Counted from the first letter of the stretch, positions 1 to 8,600 are shown. The stretch: 21,198 nt of DNA from CAZMGT01 sp964565895 (GCA_964565895.1 CAZMGT010000063.1:1-21198), one strand, 5' to 3'. Notes: generated by a model not told the origin, from the letters alone. Translations and numbers: made by a program.

Positions 1-1
1 T

Positions 2-922
2 AACACCGACGCCGAGCTCTCCCTCCTGCGCCACCTTTACGCGGGCCAGCTCGAGCCGTTCGGGAGCATAATCACCCGCCGCGGCTACGCCCCCGTGCAG
101 TGGAACGTGCAGATCGCAAAGATCGCCGGACAGCGCATTACGCTCAAGCAGCCGCTGCGCGTGGACTGCCTTCGTCGCTGGCGGCCGGAGCTATATAGCG
201 TTTCGTTTGTCCCCGAGTTCGGCATCGAGCACCTGCGCATTGTCTTTCCCGATATCCCCTACCCCGGCCATCTTAAAGAGCGCGGCTATAACGCCATCTA
301 CTTCGACCACGTGCTAAACGGCTGGGTGCGCGAGGTGACGATCGTCAACTCCGACAGCGGGATAATCCTTGCCGGCAGCAAATGGTGCACCGTGCAAGAC
401 GTTACCCTGCTCGGCCGCAAGGGGCACTATGGGTTTCAGTGCCGGGTGAATACTGCGGACTGCTTGTTCTATCGGTTTAATATCCAAGCGCCGCGCATCC
501 ACGGGTGCAGCATCCAGCACAAGGTAAGCGGCAACGTTTACTCCACCGGCTCGGGCGAAAACCTAACGTTCGACTCCCACCGCGACGCCCCGCTGGAGAA
601 CCTCTATGAGAACATAACCGTGCGCTGCTCAGGGTTTTACGCCAACCCCATGGCGAGCAGCGGCAACGCCACGTTTGGTCCGGCCGCCGCGGCGCGCAAT
701 ACGTATTGGAACATTCGCTTCCTCGGGCCGAAAACGCAGATCATTAAGCCCTCGCGCCTGAACGAGTGGCCCCAGGGGAACTTTATCGGCTGGCATGGGG
801 AGGTAACGTTTTTGTTTCCGGAAAAGCCCCCGAGCGACGTTCTCGTCGACCTTCTCGGCCAGCCCGCGGAGCCCGCCTCGCTGTATCGCGCGCAGCTTGC
901 TCGGCGCCTGGGCCAGCGCTGA
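2..922 (+). CDS. Right-handed beta-helix (pectate-lyase-like) protein, C-terminal part
   Basis: The frame is open from base 2 to the TGA at 920-922, so this is the last ~306 residues of a longer gene starting outside the window; the in-frame GTG at 95 is not a credible start because homologous-looking sequence runs through it. The protein shows successive short strand-turn rungs of about 20-25 residues (for example around NGWVREVTIVNSDSGI, KWCTVQDVTLLG and DCLFYRFNIQ), the pattern of parallel beta-helix polysaccharide lyases, hydrolases and related carbohydrate-binding proteins. A conserved-looking segment FDSHRDAPLENLYENI follows. No catalytic residues can be assigned safely. It lies 130 bp upstream of the esterase gene in the same direction, which fits a carbohydrate-degrading locus. 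Family-level fold call only; substrate unknown. Confidence 0.7.
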   Translation, partial: NTDAELSLLRHLYAGQLEPFGSIITRRGYAPVQWNVQIAKIAGQRITLKQPLRVDCLRRWRPELYSVSFVPEFGIEHLRIVFPDIPYPGHLKERGYNAIYFDHVLNGWVREVTIVNSDSGIILAGSKWCTVQDVTLLGRKGHYGFQCRVNTADCLFYRFNIQAPRIHGCSIQHKVSGNVYSTGSGENLTFDSHRDAPLENLYENITVRCSGFYANPMASSGNATFGPAAAARNTYWNIRFLGPKTQIIKPSRLNEWPQGNFIGWHGEVTFLFPEKPPSDVLVDLLGQPAEPASLYRAQLARRLGQR

Positions 923-928
923 TTTTTT
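903..928 (+). terminator. Possible intrinsic terminator overlapping the stop of the beta-helix gene
   Basis: GGCGC (903-907) can pair with GCGCT (916-920, one G-U pair), and a run of six T follows at 923-928. The stem is short and the hairpin uses the last codons of the gene, so this is a weak call. Confidence 0.3.
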
Positions 929-1052
929 CCTTTCGCGCAGTGATCGCCGCCTCGGCAAGAGAATAGGGCGATAGCGCCGGCGAGCAAATGTGCGCCGCGC
1001 GCCGCTTTCCCCCTGGCGGGGCAAGCGTTGGGAAACGGAGGTTTGCCAAGCG

Positions 1053-2633
1053 ATGGACGTACGCCAGGTTCGTTCTTCCGTTAGCCGCTATGTGGTTGCT
1101 TTTTCCGCCCTCGTTTTGCTTTTTGGCTCCTCATGGGCAAGCTTTGCCGCAGAGCTAAAGCTTCCCGCGCTGATTAGCGACAACATGGTCATCCAGCGCG
1201 ACACGAAGGTTCCCCTCTGGGGCACGGCCGACCCGGGCGAGCGGGTAACCGTTACCCTGGGCGATCAGCAGCGCAGCGCCGTGGCCGACAACCGCGGCCG
1301 GTGGCGGGTGGAGCTTGGGCCGTTTCCCGCAGGCGGCCCGCATCGGCTAACCATCGCCACCGCGCGGAGCAAGGTCGTTGTAAAGAATGTCCTCGTGGGC
1401 GAGGTGTGGGTCTGCTCGGGGCAGTCGAACATGGCCTTTGCCCTGCGTGGGGCGCTTAACGCGGAGTGGGAGATCGCCAGCGCGACCTATCCCAAAATCC
1501 GCCTGTTTATGGTCGAACGGGCCACTGCCGACCACCCTCTTTCCGACGTTGTTGGGCAGTGGGTGGAGTGTAGCCCGCAGACAGTGCCCGGCTTTTCCGC
1601 CGTCGCCTATTTCTTCGGCAGGGAGCTTTACACCACGTTGGGCGTGCCCGTGGGGCTGATCGAAAGCGCCTGGGGCGGGACGCCCGCCGAAGCGTGGACA
1701 AGCGCCGAAACGCTTGCCGCAGACCCATACTTTAAACCTATCCTCGACCGCTGGGCGCAGATTACCGCGAACTATCCCAAGGCGCTAGAGCAGTATCAAA
1801 AGAAGCTGGAGCAGTGGAAGGAGCAGGCCAAGCAGGCGCGGGCCCGGGGCAAAAACCCTCCACGCCGGCCGCGCCCCCCTGCCGGCGGCCCTGACGACCC
1901 CCATCGCCCCTCCGTCCTGTTCAACGCGATGATCGCCCCGCTTACCCCCTATGCCATTCGCGGGGCAATTTGGTATCAGGGCGAGTCTAACGCGAGCCGG
2001 GCGTATCAATATCGCAAGCTCTTTCCGGCGATGATCCAGGACTGGCGGCGACACTGGAACCGCGGCGATTTTCCGTTTCTGTTCGTGCAGCTCGCGAACT
2101 TCATGCAGCGCAAGCCCGAGCCCTCGGAAAGCGCCTGGGCGGAGCTGCGCGAGGCCCAGCTCATGGCCCTCTCCCTCCCCAACACGGCGATGGCCGTGAT
2201 CATCGACATCGGCGAGGCAAACGACATTCACCCCAAAAACAAGCAAGGGGTGGGGCACCGGCTGGCGCTTGCCGCGCGGGCCATCGTCTACGGCGAGGAC
2301 ATCGAATACTCCGGCCCGCTGTTTGAAACGATGACCATCGAGGGGAACAAGGTACGCATTCGCTTCTCGCACGTCGGCGGGGGGCTGGTGGCCAAGGGCG
2401 GCGGCCCGCTAAAGGGCTTTGCCATCGCGGGGGTGGACCGCAAGTTCGTCTGGGCGCAGGCGAAAATCGAGGGCGACAGCGTCGTCGTCTGGAGCGAGAA
2501 GGTCCCCCACCCCGTGGCCGTGCGCTACGCCTGGGCGGACAATCCGGAGTGTAACCTATACAACAAAGAGGGCCTGCCCGCCTCGCCGTTCCGCACCGAC
2601 GACTGGCCCGGGGTTACGGCAAACGCGCAATAG
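1053..2633 (+). CDS. Secreted sialate O-acetylesterase family (SGNH/SASA) carbohydrate esterase
   Basis: 526 residues. The family removes O-acetyl groups from sialic acids and other sugars. ATG 1053 was chosen because GGAGG lies about 11 nt upstream (1037-1041) and the product then starts with a typical signal peptide (basic MDVRQVRSSVSR, hydrophobic core, cut near SFA-AE); an in-frame GTG at 990 would bury it. After an N-terminal beta-sandwich (LPALISDNMVIQ through ~95) comes VLVGEVWVCSGQSNM with the nucleophile Ser125. A second block IWYQGESNA has Gly310-Glu311, and DIHP carries the Asp391/His393 pair, so all SGNH catalytic positions are present. A charged, Pro/Arg-rich insertion (about residues 245-285) precedes HRPSVLFNAMI, as often seen in homologues from planctomycete-like bacteria. 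It converges on the lyase gene with 3 bp between the stops. The natural substrate is unknown. Confidence 0.9.
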   Translation: MDVRQVRSSVSRYVVAFSALVLLFGSSWASFAAELKLPALISDNMVIQRDTKVPLWGTADPGERVTVTLGDQQRSAVADNRGRWRVELGPFPAGGPHRLTIATARSKVVVKNVLVGEVWVCSGQSNMAFALRGALNAEWEIASATYPKIRLFMVERATADHPLSDVVGQWVECSPQTVPGFSAVAYFFGRELYTTLGVPVGLIESAWGGTPAEAWTSAETLAADPYFKPILDRWAQITANYPKALEQYQKKLEQWKEQAKQARARGKNPPRRPRPPAGGPDDPHRPSVLFNAMIAPLTPYAIRGAIWYQGESNASRAYQYRKLFPAMIQDWRRHWNRGDFPFLFVQLANFMQRKPEPSESAWAELREAQLMALSLPNTAMAVIIDIGEANDIHPKNKQGVGHRLALAARAIVYGEDIEYSGPLFETMTIEGNKVRIRFSHVGGGLVAKGGGPLKGFAIAGVDRKFVWAQAKIEGDSVVVWSEKVPHPVAVRYAWADNPECNLYNKEGLPASPFRTDDWPGVTANAQ

Positions 2634-2636
2634 CGC

Positions 2637-4478
2637 CTACTTCTCCGCGGCCCAAGCGCTCAGCGGGCTCAGCGCCGGGGTAAACTGCGGCGGCTTGCCC
2701 TTCGCCGAATAAGGCGAGAGCAGGACGGCGACGGTGCAGCGCGACACCTTCTCGGGCAGACGCACGACGAGCTTTTTGATGTGTGGCTGCTGAGCTTGAG
2801 GCTTGGGCGGGTTTGCCGAGCGCACCTCAAACTGCGCCCCCTGCGGGGCGAGGATGCGCGCCAAAAGCCGCGCCTCGCCCTGGCTTAGGGTTGCGTTGGC
2901 ACCCGCGAGCTCGATCCTCGCCGGCGTGTGCATGGCCCAGAGAACCTCCACGGGCTGGGCCGTTTCGATCTCGTCAACGACGAGCACGTGCGTGCGGTTA
3001 AGCAGGGCCACGCCGCGCCACACGCGCTTGGCTCCGGCGGGGCGATATGCGGCGGAGAGGTCGGCGATGGCAAACGCGCGGTCGGGCGTGGAGCGAAAGG
3101 CGACGAGTGGCGCTTTCGCCCTGGGGTCCTGGTTTTTCCCGTCGAGCAGCAGCGTATTGTGCCCCTCCGTGCGCAAGCGGTAGTAGGTAAACCTTTGCTT
3201 GCCGAAATACCCGGGGAGGTTGTAGTTGTCCGCGCCAAGGTCTACCGCCCAGCGATAGCCTAGGGCGTCGAGCACAAACGTCCCCAGGTCGAGGTGGCTG
3301 TGGTTCGCGCGGTTATCGCCGCCCTTAAAGCCCACGAAAACGGCCTTCGGGTCCTCCCACGCGCTGCGGAAGAAGGCCACGGCAATGCGCTCGAACTTCT
3401 TGTCCAGAGGCAGCCCGCTGGCCTTTGGCCCCTCGCCGCGCGGGTCAAACCAAATTACGTCGTGCACCGTGGGAGAGCTCGGCCGGTTGCGCTCGTGCCA
3501 GGCGTATATCGGCCGGTTAAACTTTTTCGCCAGCCAAAACATCTCCGGCGCGCGGCCCGCCTGTTCGCCGCAGTCGGCGAAGTTAAACACGCGGTTTAGC
3601 GGGCCCACGGCGTAGACGCGAAACATCCCCGCCTCGGCAAACCCCGGCGTGCGCAGAAGCCCGGCGTCGGTGCCCAGCGCCGTGTCCAGCGCGGCGAGGA
3701 AAAACACGTTATAGCTCGTCGCGTAGTTCCAATAGCCAGGGCCCTCGTCCCACCCGCCGTCGGGGGCATAGCGCGCCATGGCCAGCTTAATCGACTCCAC
3801 GGCGTGGTCCAGAATATACTGCGCGAGCTGCGGCTCCTCGTCGCCCACGGCCAGCGCGCCGATCGTTATCCCTCCGTTGCACACTTGGTTCCAATTAAAC
3901 GAGCTGCGGCTCCACCACCCGCGGCGCTCGTAGACCTGCTGCGCGGGCTTAAGCCCCTTTTCGACGATCGCCGTGCGCACGACGTCGCGCTCTTTGGGGG
4001 TAAGCACGTCGTAAAGCCAGTCGTAGCCGATGCCAAACGCGTGGGTCATCTCGGCGGTGTCCAGGAAGTGGCTCGGGTGCCAGTCTTTGAACGCTGCCGC
4101 GGCAAACAGCTCCTTTTTCGCGCGCTCGGCAAATCGCCGGTCGCCCTCTAGGCGGTACACCAGCGCAAGGACATATATGCGGTTAAGGCAGCGCCGGCTC
4201 TGGCTGAGCAGGCGCGGGCCGATGAGCTTATACTCCACCGGCCTTTCCTTAAGCGTGCGTTCGGCGGACTTGCGGATCGCCTCATACCACTTCCTGGCCA
4301 GCGGGTAGCGCTCGATGTTTTGCCGAATTTCAGCAAGCCCCTCGTCGGTGACGATAAGCCGGGGATGGCCGGGCCTTAAGTTCTTGATGCTCACCTGTGT
4401 CGCCGATCCTTGATCGTCCGCGGCGCTGGCCTGGGTGATAAAGACCGCCAGCGCAATGCCAGCGATGGTTGCAAGCAA
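2637..4478 (-). CDS. Secreted heparinase II/III-family polysaccharide lyase
   Basis: 613 residues counted from the TTG at 4478. The product begins with a hydrophobic export signal ending near QASA-ADD. It then has an alpha/alpha-toroid domain (from HPRLIVTDEGLAEIRQNI, about 40-360, including SFNWNQVCNGG and APDGGWDEGPGYWNY) and a C-terminal beta-sandwich with NHSHLD at 392-397 and RFTYYRLRTEGHNTLLLDG, the hallmark of the heparinase II/III C-terminal domain (PF07940). The family cleaves uronic-acid-containing polysaccharides by beta-elimination. The true start may be an ATT at 4508: AGGTGA (4520-4515) sits six bases before it, and the ten extra residues add Arg and Lys to an otherwise uncharged signal-peptide n-region. 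The promoter side lies in or beyond the assembly gap. The gene is convergent with the esterase. Substrate (glycosaminoglycan, alginate or ulvan type) cannot be read from sequence alone. Confidence 0.88.
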   Translation of the reverse strand: MLATIAGIALAVFITQASAADDQGSATQVSIKNLRPGHPRLIVTDEGLAEIRQNIERYPLARKWYEAIRKSAERTLKERPVEYKLIGPRLLSQSRRCLNRIYVLALVYRLEGDRRFAERAKKELFAAAAFKDWHPSHFLDTAEMTHAFGIGYDWLYDVLTPKERDVVRTAIVEKGLKPAQQVYERRGWWSRSSFNWNQVCNGGITIGALAVGDEEPQLAQYILDHAVESIKLAMARYAPDGGWDEGPGYWNYATSYNVFFLAALDTALGTDAGLLRTPGFAEAGMFRVYAVGPLNRVFNFADCGEQAGRAPEMFWLAKKFNRPIYAWHERNRPSSPTVHDVIWFDPRGEGPKASGLPLDKKFERIAVAFFRSAWEDPKAVFVGFKGGDNRANHSHLDLGTFVLDALGYRWAVDLGADNYNLPGYFGKQRFTYYRLRTEGHNTLLLDGKNQDPRAKAPLVAFRSTPDRAFAIADLSAAYRPAGAKRVWRGVALLNRTHVLVVDEIETAQPVEVLWAMHTPARIELAGANATLSQGEARLLARILAPQGAQFEVRSANPPKPQAQQPHIKKLVVRLPEKVSRCTVAVLLSPYSAKGKPPQFTPALSPLSAWAAEK

Positions 4479-4555
4479 CGCGCCTTTTCCGGGGTTACGG
4501 AAAATAATTGCTGCTCACCTGCCTCTCGCAAGCTGCGCGCCCCTGCTGCGCTATG

Positions 4556-4655
4556 NNNNNNNNNNNNNNNNNNNNNNNNNNNNNNNNNNNNNNNNNNNNN
4601 NNNNNNNNNNNNNNNNNNNNNNNNNNNNNNNNNNNNNNNNNNNNNNNNNNNNNNN
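4556..4655. other. Assembly gap (100 N)
   Basis: Exactly 100 unknown bases, the usual placeholder for a scaffold join of unknown length. It hides the 5' end of the downstream lipoprotein gene, the promoters of both flanking genes, and possibly whole genes. Reading frames that run through the Ns are artefacts. Confidence 0.99.
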
Positions 4656-5929
4656 TTTCCCTTGTCGTCGGTGGAGCGCTTGTCGTGTCGGCAATCGTCG
4701 CGCTGGGGGGTTGCCCTGGGTTAGTCGGCGGCTTTCCTCCGCAGGCGACGCCGACGCCCCTCCCCGGGCATCCTGCCTCGCAGCAGGTTCAGCAAATGTT
4801 CTCGCTGCTCTTGCAAAACCCACCTCAGACCCAGGCTGAGTTAGACAACATCCTCTCCTTCTTCGAGCAGGCCGTAGAGCAAGATCCCAACGACGCCGGC
4901 GCGCAAATCGGCGCGGCCATGACCTATCTCTTGCGCGCCGTGGAGGAACTGTCCCAAACCTACGGCTTTGAGCTTCCCTTGGGGACGAGCGAGGCGACGA
5001 TTACCAGCCTCAGCGATGCCGTGGCCCTGGTTCGCGGAGCCAAGCCCGCGGCCTGCGTGGAGGACCTCGTTGGCGCTTGCCTGTTCCTGCGCCCCTCCGC
5101 TGTGGGCGTTAGGCAAATCATCCCGGGGACGGAGCCCCCGCTGAACATCAACGAGCTTCAGCAAAGCGTCGAGACGGTGGTCATTCCCGCTTTGGAGAAC
5201 GCGATTTCCGCGCTGCAGGTGGCGGAGAACATTACAGACCCGATCATGGTTCTCACTCCTCCGGAGGGCGACTCGATTACCATCACCAGCGCCGATGCCT
5301 ATGTTTTGGAGTGCGCCGCGCAACTGCTCCGCGCTTTGCTATACCATCTCGTCGCCTACTCCCTGGACTTCGGCAACTTCGACTGGTCGGTTTACGACAG
5401 CCCCACGGCGCCGGACAGCGACGGCAACGGGATGAGCACGCCGGCGGAGTATCTGCCCCCGGATCCGTTCCTCACTTTGCGCTCCGATGGCGCGACGAAG
5501 ATGAGCACGGCGCTGCAGGCTCTCCTTCGCGCCATCTCCTGCGCGCGCACGGCGCTGACCAGCGCTCCCTCCACTCACTGGTGGTATGCCGAGCGCCCGC
5601 AGGATCCCCAGAAGCACCAGTATGTGCTGGACAAGCTTAACGAGGCCCAGGAAATCCTCACCGGCCCGACGACGCAAACCCTAACCTATCGCGACTCTAC
5701 GGGGACGGAGCGCACGGTGGAGCTGCAGCTTAACGCCCCGCGCATTTGGAACAATCCGGTAAGCGACATTAAGGACCTCATGCCCACGTTCGAGCTCTCC
5801 TCGGAGGGAAGGATCGTCGGCGTAAGCTGGCCGGACAAGACGTTTAACGGTGTGCTCGTTAACGGCAATGAGCTTCCGCCGGAGTTGTTCCAGCCGCCCA
5901 TCGGCGGAGAGGGCGGCGGGAGCTCGTAG
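4656..5929 (+). CDS. Probable lipoprotein of unknown function with an EF-hand-like loop (5' end in gap)
   Basis: The frame is open from the edge of the gap to TAG 5927-5929, giving 423 visible residues; the start codon and the first signal-peptide residues are missing. The first visible residues are a hydrophobic stretch ending in ALGGC, a plausible lipobox with Cys encoded at 4712-4714, so the protein is probably lipid-anchored after export. The body is mostly helical and acidic (for example LDNILSFFEQAVEQDPNDAG, which resembles a TPR helix pair). A perfect 12-position calcium-loop pattern, D-x-D-x-N with Glu at position 12 (DSDGNGMSTPAE), is encoded at 5414-5449. The C-terminus is Gly/Ser-rich. 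I recognise no named family. The barrel-like gene follows 54 bp downstream in the same direction, so the two may be co-transcribed. Confidence 0.75.
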
Positions 5930-5983
5930 CTCCGTGGCGTGCGTGCGAGGTGCCCCAGGGTAGGTAGAAAGCTGGCTTTGAAC

Positions 5984-7375
5984 ATGAGCGGCAGCCGTGC
6001 CCCCCGTTCGGCGTGGCTGCCGCTTGTTATTTTCGCTCTCGCCGTGTGCGTCGCGCCCGTCCGGGCCGGGCCAGCGGAGGTTTTTCTCGACTGCCGGCCT
6101 GGGCCGCTTGCCCTGAGCAGTCCCCCGCTTCCCGCAGCGTTCGCCGGCGCGTGCCGAGCAAGCGAGCCTGCCTCGCTCGCTGCAGTTGGCCAGCCTGAGC
6201 TGACAAGCGGCGCGCACGCCGAGCGGCTGTTTGCCGAGCGCTTGCCCGACGGCACGGGCCGCGCGCTGCGCGTGGAGGGAAGAACATGGCGCTTTTGCAC
6301 GCCCTTGGGCGAAAGCCGCTCGCCCTGGCGGCTTGCGCTTGAGCTTTGCCAGGGTGCCCTGCGCGGCGCCGAGGTCGCCGAAAACGGCTCGCTCGCCCTT
6401 ACTCTCCCCGCGCGCCGGCAGGCGATCGGCGTTTGCGCTCGCGCGGGGCATAGGCTCGTCCTCGGCCTCGCACACGAGGAGTTTTTCGGCGAGGGCGAGC
6501 TTGTCGCGCGCGTCGTTTCCCCTCCGCAGAAGGCGCCTGTGGGCGATGCCCGCGCGGCGTGGAGCCGCGCCGTGTTCGAGGCCGAGCACCGCTTCGGCGA
6601 CTATGCCCTCACCGCGCGCTATGCAACTACGGAGACGAACCTCCACGTCGCGGCGGCAACAGCCGTGGGGCGCGCGGGTGTGGCCCTCGCCCCGCCGGAG
6701 CGCGAGTGGGCCGTGCGCCTGCTCCGCCGGCGCGGGCGGCGCGCGCACTTTGCCTCCTATGAGTGCGCAACAGCCGCAGCCGACAACGAGCCGGTGCTGT
6801 TGGGCGCGGTGCGCGTGGGCGGGGTGGACGCTGCAGCGCGACGCTGGCGCGCCCTTTTGGGGACGCGCTACGGCGAGGCGAGGCGCGGGGGGCAGGTCGT
6901 TCTCGTCGTGCAGGGGGCGCGGGGCACGCTAAGCGGTGGGGCGTTTTCGGGCATCGTCCCCGGGTTGGGCGAATCGTACGCCGCGACGGCCCGGGTTGAT
7001 GTGCGCGCGGTAGGCGTGCACGCTGGCTTGTGGCGCCCCGCGGGGCGGTTCGTTGTCGGTTGCGGGGCGTCGGTCACCGCGGGGGTGGTCACGGGCCGGC
7101 TGCGCGCGAGGACCCTCCCCGGTTTCGCCGGCCCGGGGCGAGTGCTCATGGAGCGTACGGCGGAAAACGCTCCCTTTCAGCTTTACACAGTCTCCTGCGG
7201 GGCGCGCTATCGCAGCGGGAGGCTTAGCGTATCTTACGGCGTAGCGGCGCTCGTGCCTGTGCTCTCTGCGGAGCTGCGCCGATTTCTCTTCGGCCCTCCC
7301 GCGCCGCCCCCGCCGGTGCGCCCGCGAGTGGAGATCCCCGTGGTCCACGCGCTGCAGGTGCGCTGGACGTTTTGA
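5984..7375 (+). CDS. Hypothetical exported protein, probable outer-membrane beta-barrel
   Basis: 463 residues from ATG 5984. An in-frame GTG at 5939 would add 15 residues before the signal peptide, and neither start has an ideally placed ribosome site (AGGTAG at 5962-5967 is far from the ATG). The signal peptide (basic n-region with Arg, core LPLVIFALAVCVAPVRA) predicts export. The mature part is very rich in Arg, Ala and Gly. The C-terminal third alternates polar and nonpolar residues in long stretches (around ARVDVRAVGVHAGLW and RFVVGCGASVTAGVVTGR) and the chain ends in VRWTF, an aromatic C-terminus typical of outer-membrane barrels. No family was recognised, so the barrel assignment is inference. 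It lies between two other exported unknowns, which suggests a shared envelope role. Confidence 0.65.
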   Translation: MSGSRAPRSAWLPLVIFALAVCVAPVRAGPAEVFLDCRPGPLALSSPPLPAAFAGACRASEPASLAAVGQPELTSGAHAERLFAERLPDGTGRALRVEGRTWRFCTPLGESRSPWRLALELCQGALRGAEVAENGSLALTLPARRQAIGVCARAGHRLVLGLAHEEFFGEGELVARVVSPPQKAPVGDARAAWSRAVFEAEHRFGDYALTARYATTETNLHVAAATAVGRAGVALAPPEREWAVRLLRRRGRRAHFASYECATAAADNEPVLLGAVRVGGVDAAARRWRALLGTRYGEARRGGQVVLVVQGARGTLSGGAFSGIVPGLGESYAATARVDVRAVGVHAGLWRPAGRFVVGCGASVTAGVVTGRLRARTLPGFAGPGRVLMERTAENAPFQLYTVSCGARYRSGRLSVSYGVAALVPVLSAELRRFLFGPPAPPPPVRPRVEIPVVHALQVRWTF

Positions 7376-7530
7376 GGGGCGGCGTGCGCGCGAGTGCCGG
7401 CCGGGGCAAGGAAATTTCTGCCGCGCGCCGCGCGACCTTCGCCGATTTTGCGTGTCAGAGGATCTGCGCGGCGGTCGAAAGCGCGACTTAAGATGGCCCA
7501 TCTGCAGGAGCATCGAGGAGGGGCGAGGTT

Positions 7531-8424
7531 ATGAGGAGTTGGCACAAACTGCTTTGTGCGGCAGCGGGGGCGCTGCTGCTCGCTTTTGCTGGCCCGGCTG
7601 TGGCCGCGGTAACGTTTGACACTCTGCCCGATGGGCTGCAGATCCACGCCGGGCGCACGACATGTAAGGTGCTTACCACAGGGACGATAAAGGAGCTGAA
7701 GATCGACGGGGCGCTGGTCATTGAGGAAATAAGGTTTGAGGTGCGCGAGGAGGACGGCACGCCCTATGTGCCCACGGCGGCAAACTGCAAGGAGCTGGAG
7801 GTCGCCGGGGGCGACCCTGCGCTGAAGGTCACCGCGCAGGGGACGATTCCCCCCACCCCGAAGGGGATCGAGTGCAGCTTTCGCATTGACTACCGCTTTT
7901 CCGACGACGGCCGGGTAGACGCCACGGTTGTCGTTACCCCGCTGGTAGACTTTCGCGCGCAGACCTGCGCCTACCTGGTGGAGCTTCCCCTTGATGTCTA
8001 TGCCGGCCAGCCGTTCCTGTTCTCCCCGCGCGACCAAACCGGCGGGCCGTTTACCTACAAAGAGGGCTACTCGCAGCGCGGCGTGTGGCCGGCGACGTTT
8101 AACCAATATCAGTTCCAGTGGTTTGTCCCCTGGATTCGCCTCCAGCCGAAGCAGGGCCCGCCGTTTGAGATGATCTTCCGCCATGGGACGAACGTGCTTG
8201 AGGATCTCCGCCAGAACAACGTCCAGCGCTTTTGCATCGGAAGCTGGGCGGACTACAAGTATCCCACGGTAACCCAGGGCGATGCGCGGCTGATGTATGT
8301 AACGCTCATTCCCCTCACCGCGGAGGCCGCGATTCCCCCTCCGCCGCCGGCGCCTCCTGCCGCTCCCGCGGCACCGGCCGCGCCAGCCGTGCCGGGAGCC
8401 GACCCTGGGGCCGCCGGGGGCTAG
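7531..8424 (+). CDS. Hypothetical secreted beta-rich protein with Pro/Ala tail
   Basis: 297 residues. ATG 7531 follows a purine-rich site GAGGAGGGG about 8 nt upstream and gives a clear signal peptide (RSWHK, then a hydrophobic core, cut near AVAA-VTF). The mature protein looks beta-rich throughout, with Cys residues near TTCKVL, AANCKEL, IECSFR, QTCAYL and RFCIGS that could form disulphides, and an aromatic patch FNQYQFQWFVPWIRLQP. It ends in a low-complexity tail of Pro and Ala (about 265-297), often a linker or wall-spanning segment. I do not recognise a family; a mutarotase-like supersandwich is conceivable but unsupported. A strong terminator lies 48 bp after the stop. The 155-bp upstream region (7376-7530) shows no convincing promoter. 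Confidence 0.75.
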   Translation: MRSWHKLLCAAAGALLLAFAGPAVAAVTFDTLPDGLQIHAGRTTCKVLTTGTIKELKIDGALVIEEIRFEVREEDGTPYVPTAANCKELEVAGGDPALKVTAQGTIPPTPKGIECSFRIDYRFSDDGRVDATVVVTPLVDFRAQTCAYLVELPLDVYAGQPFLFSPRDQTGGPFTYKEGYSQRGVWPATFNQYQFQWFVPWIRLQPKQGPPFEMIFRHGTNVLEDLRQNNVQRFCIGSWADYKYPTVTQGDARLMYVTLIPLTAEAAIPPPPPAPPAAPAAPAAPAVPGADPGAAGG

Positions 8425-8448
8425 CTTGTAGGCGAAAACTGGCATAAC

Positions 8449-8467
8449 CGCAGCGCTTGGCGCTGCG
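8449..8467. repeat. Perfect 8-bp hairpin before the terminator
   Basis: CGCAGCGC - TTG - GCGCTGCG forms an 8-bp perfect stem with a 3-nt loop. It has no T-tract of its own and sits 5 bp before the stronger terminator hairpin, so it may stabilise the 3' end of the upstream mRNA. Confidence 0.5.
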
Positions 8468-8472
8468 TGAAA

Positions 8473-8517
8473 GTGCGCCGCTGCGAGGGTTTTTCTCGCG
8501 GCGGCGCACAGCTTTTT
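8473..8517 (+). terminator. Strong rho-independent terminator
   Basis: A 15-bp stem (8473-8487 with 8495-8509, fully paired with one G-U) closes a 7-nt loop GGTTTTT and is followed by TTTTT at 8513-8517. It ends the transcript of the secreted protein gene and separates it from the queE promoter. Confidence 0.85.
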
Positions 8518-8531
8518 GCCCCAGCCGGCCA

Positions 8532-8561
8532 TTGACACGGGCCCGCCGTGCGGGGTAGCCT
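8532..8561 (+). promoter_or_regulatory. Candidate sigma-70 promoter for queE
   Basis: A perfect -35 TTGACA (8532-8537) is followed after 18 bp by TAGCCT (8556-8561), a weak -10. The position fits: directly after the terminator and 39 bp before the queE start. Confidence 0.45.
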
Positions 8562-8600
8562 TTGGCGGCAATTATCTACTACATTTGCGGAGCGCAGCAG

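Noticed and set aside
4508..4660. Continuous reading frame running through the N gap into the lipoprotein gene
   Set aside because: The frame crosses 100 unknown bases; continuity is only an effect of the placeholder length, and the left part is antisense to the lyase leader.
5681..6748. 355-residue minus-strand frame
   Set aside because: Overlaps two plus-strand genes with export signals; low-complexity Arg/Ala composition.
7234..8571. 445-residue frame on the minus strand
   Set aside because: It is antisense to a gene with signal peptide and ribosome site, and spans a terminator; its composition is Arg-rich as expected for a GC-rich shadow frame.
8425..8600. preQ1 riboswitch before queE
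   Set aside because: The region is explained by two hairpins, a terminator and a promoter; only about 30-40 bases remain in the leader and no preQ1-like A-rich tail or hairpin is seen.
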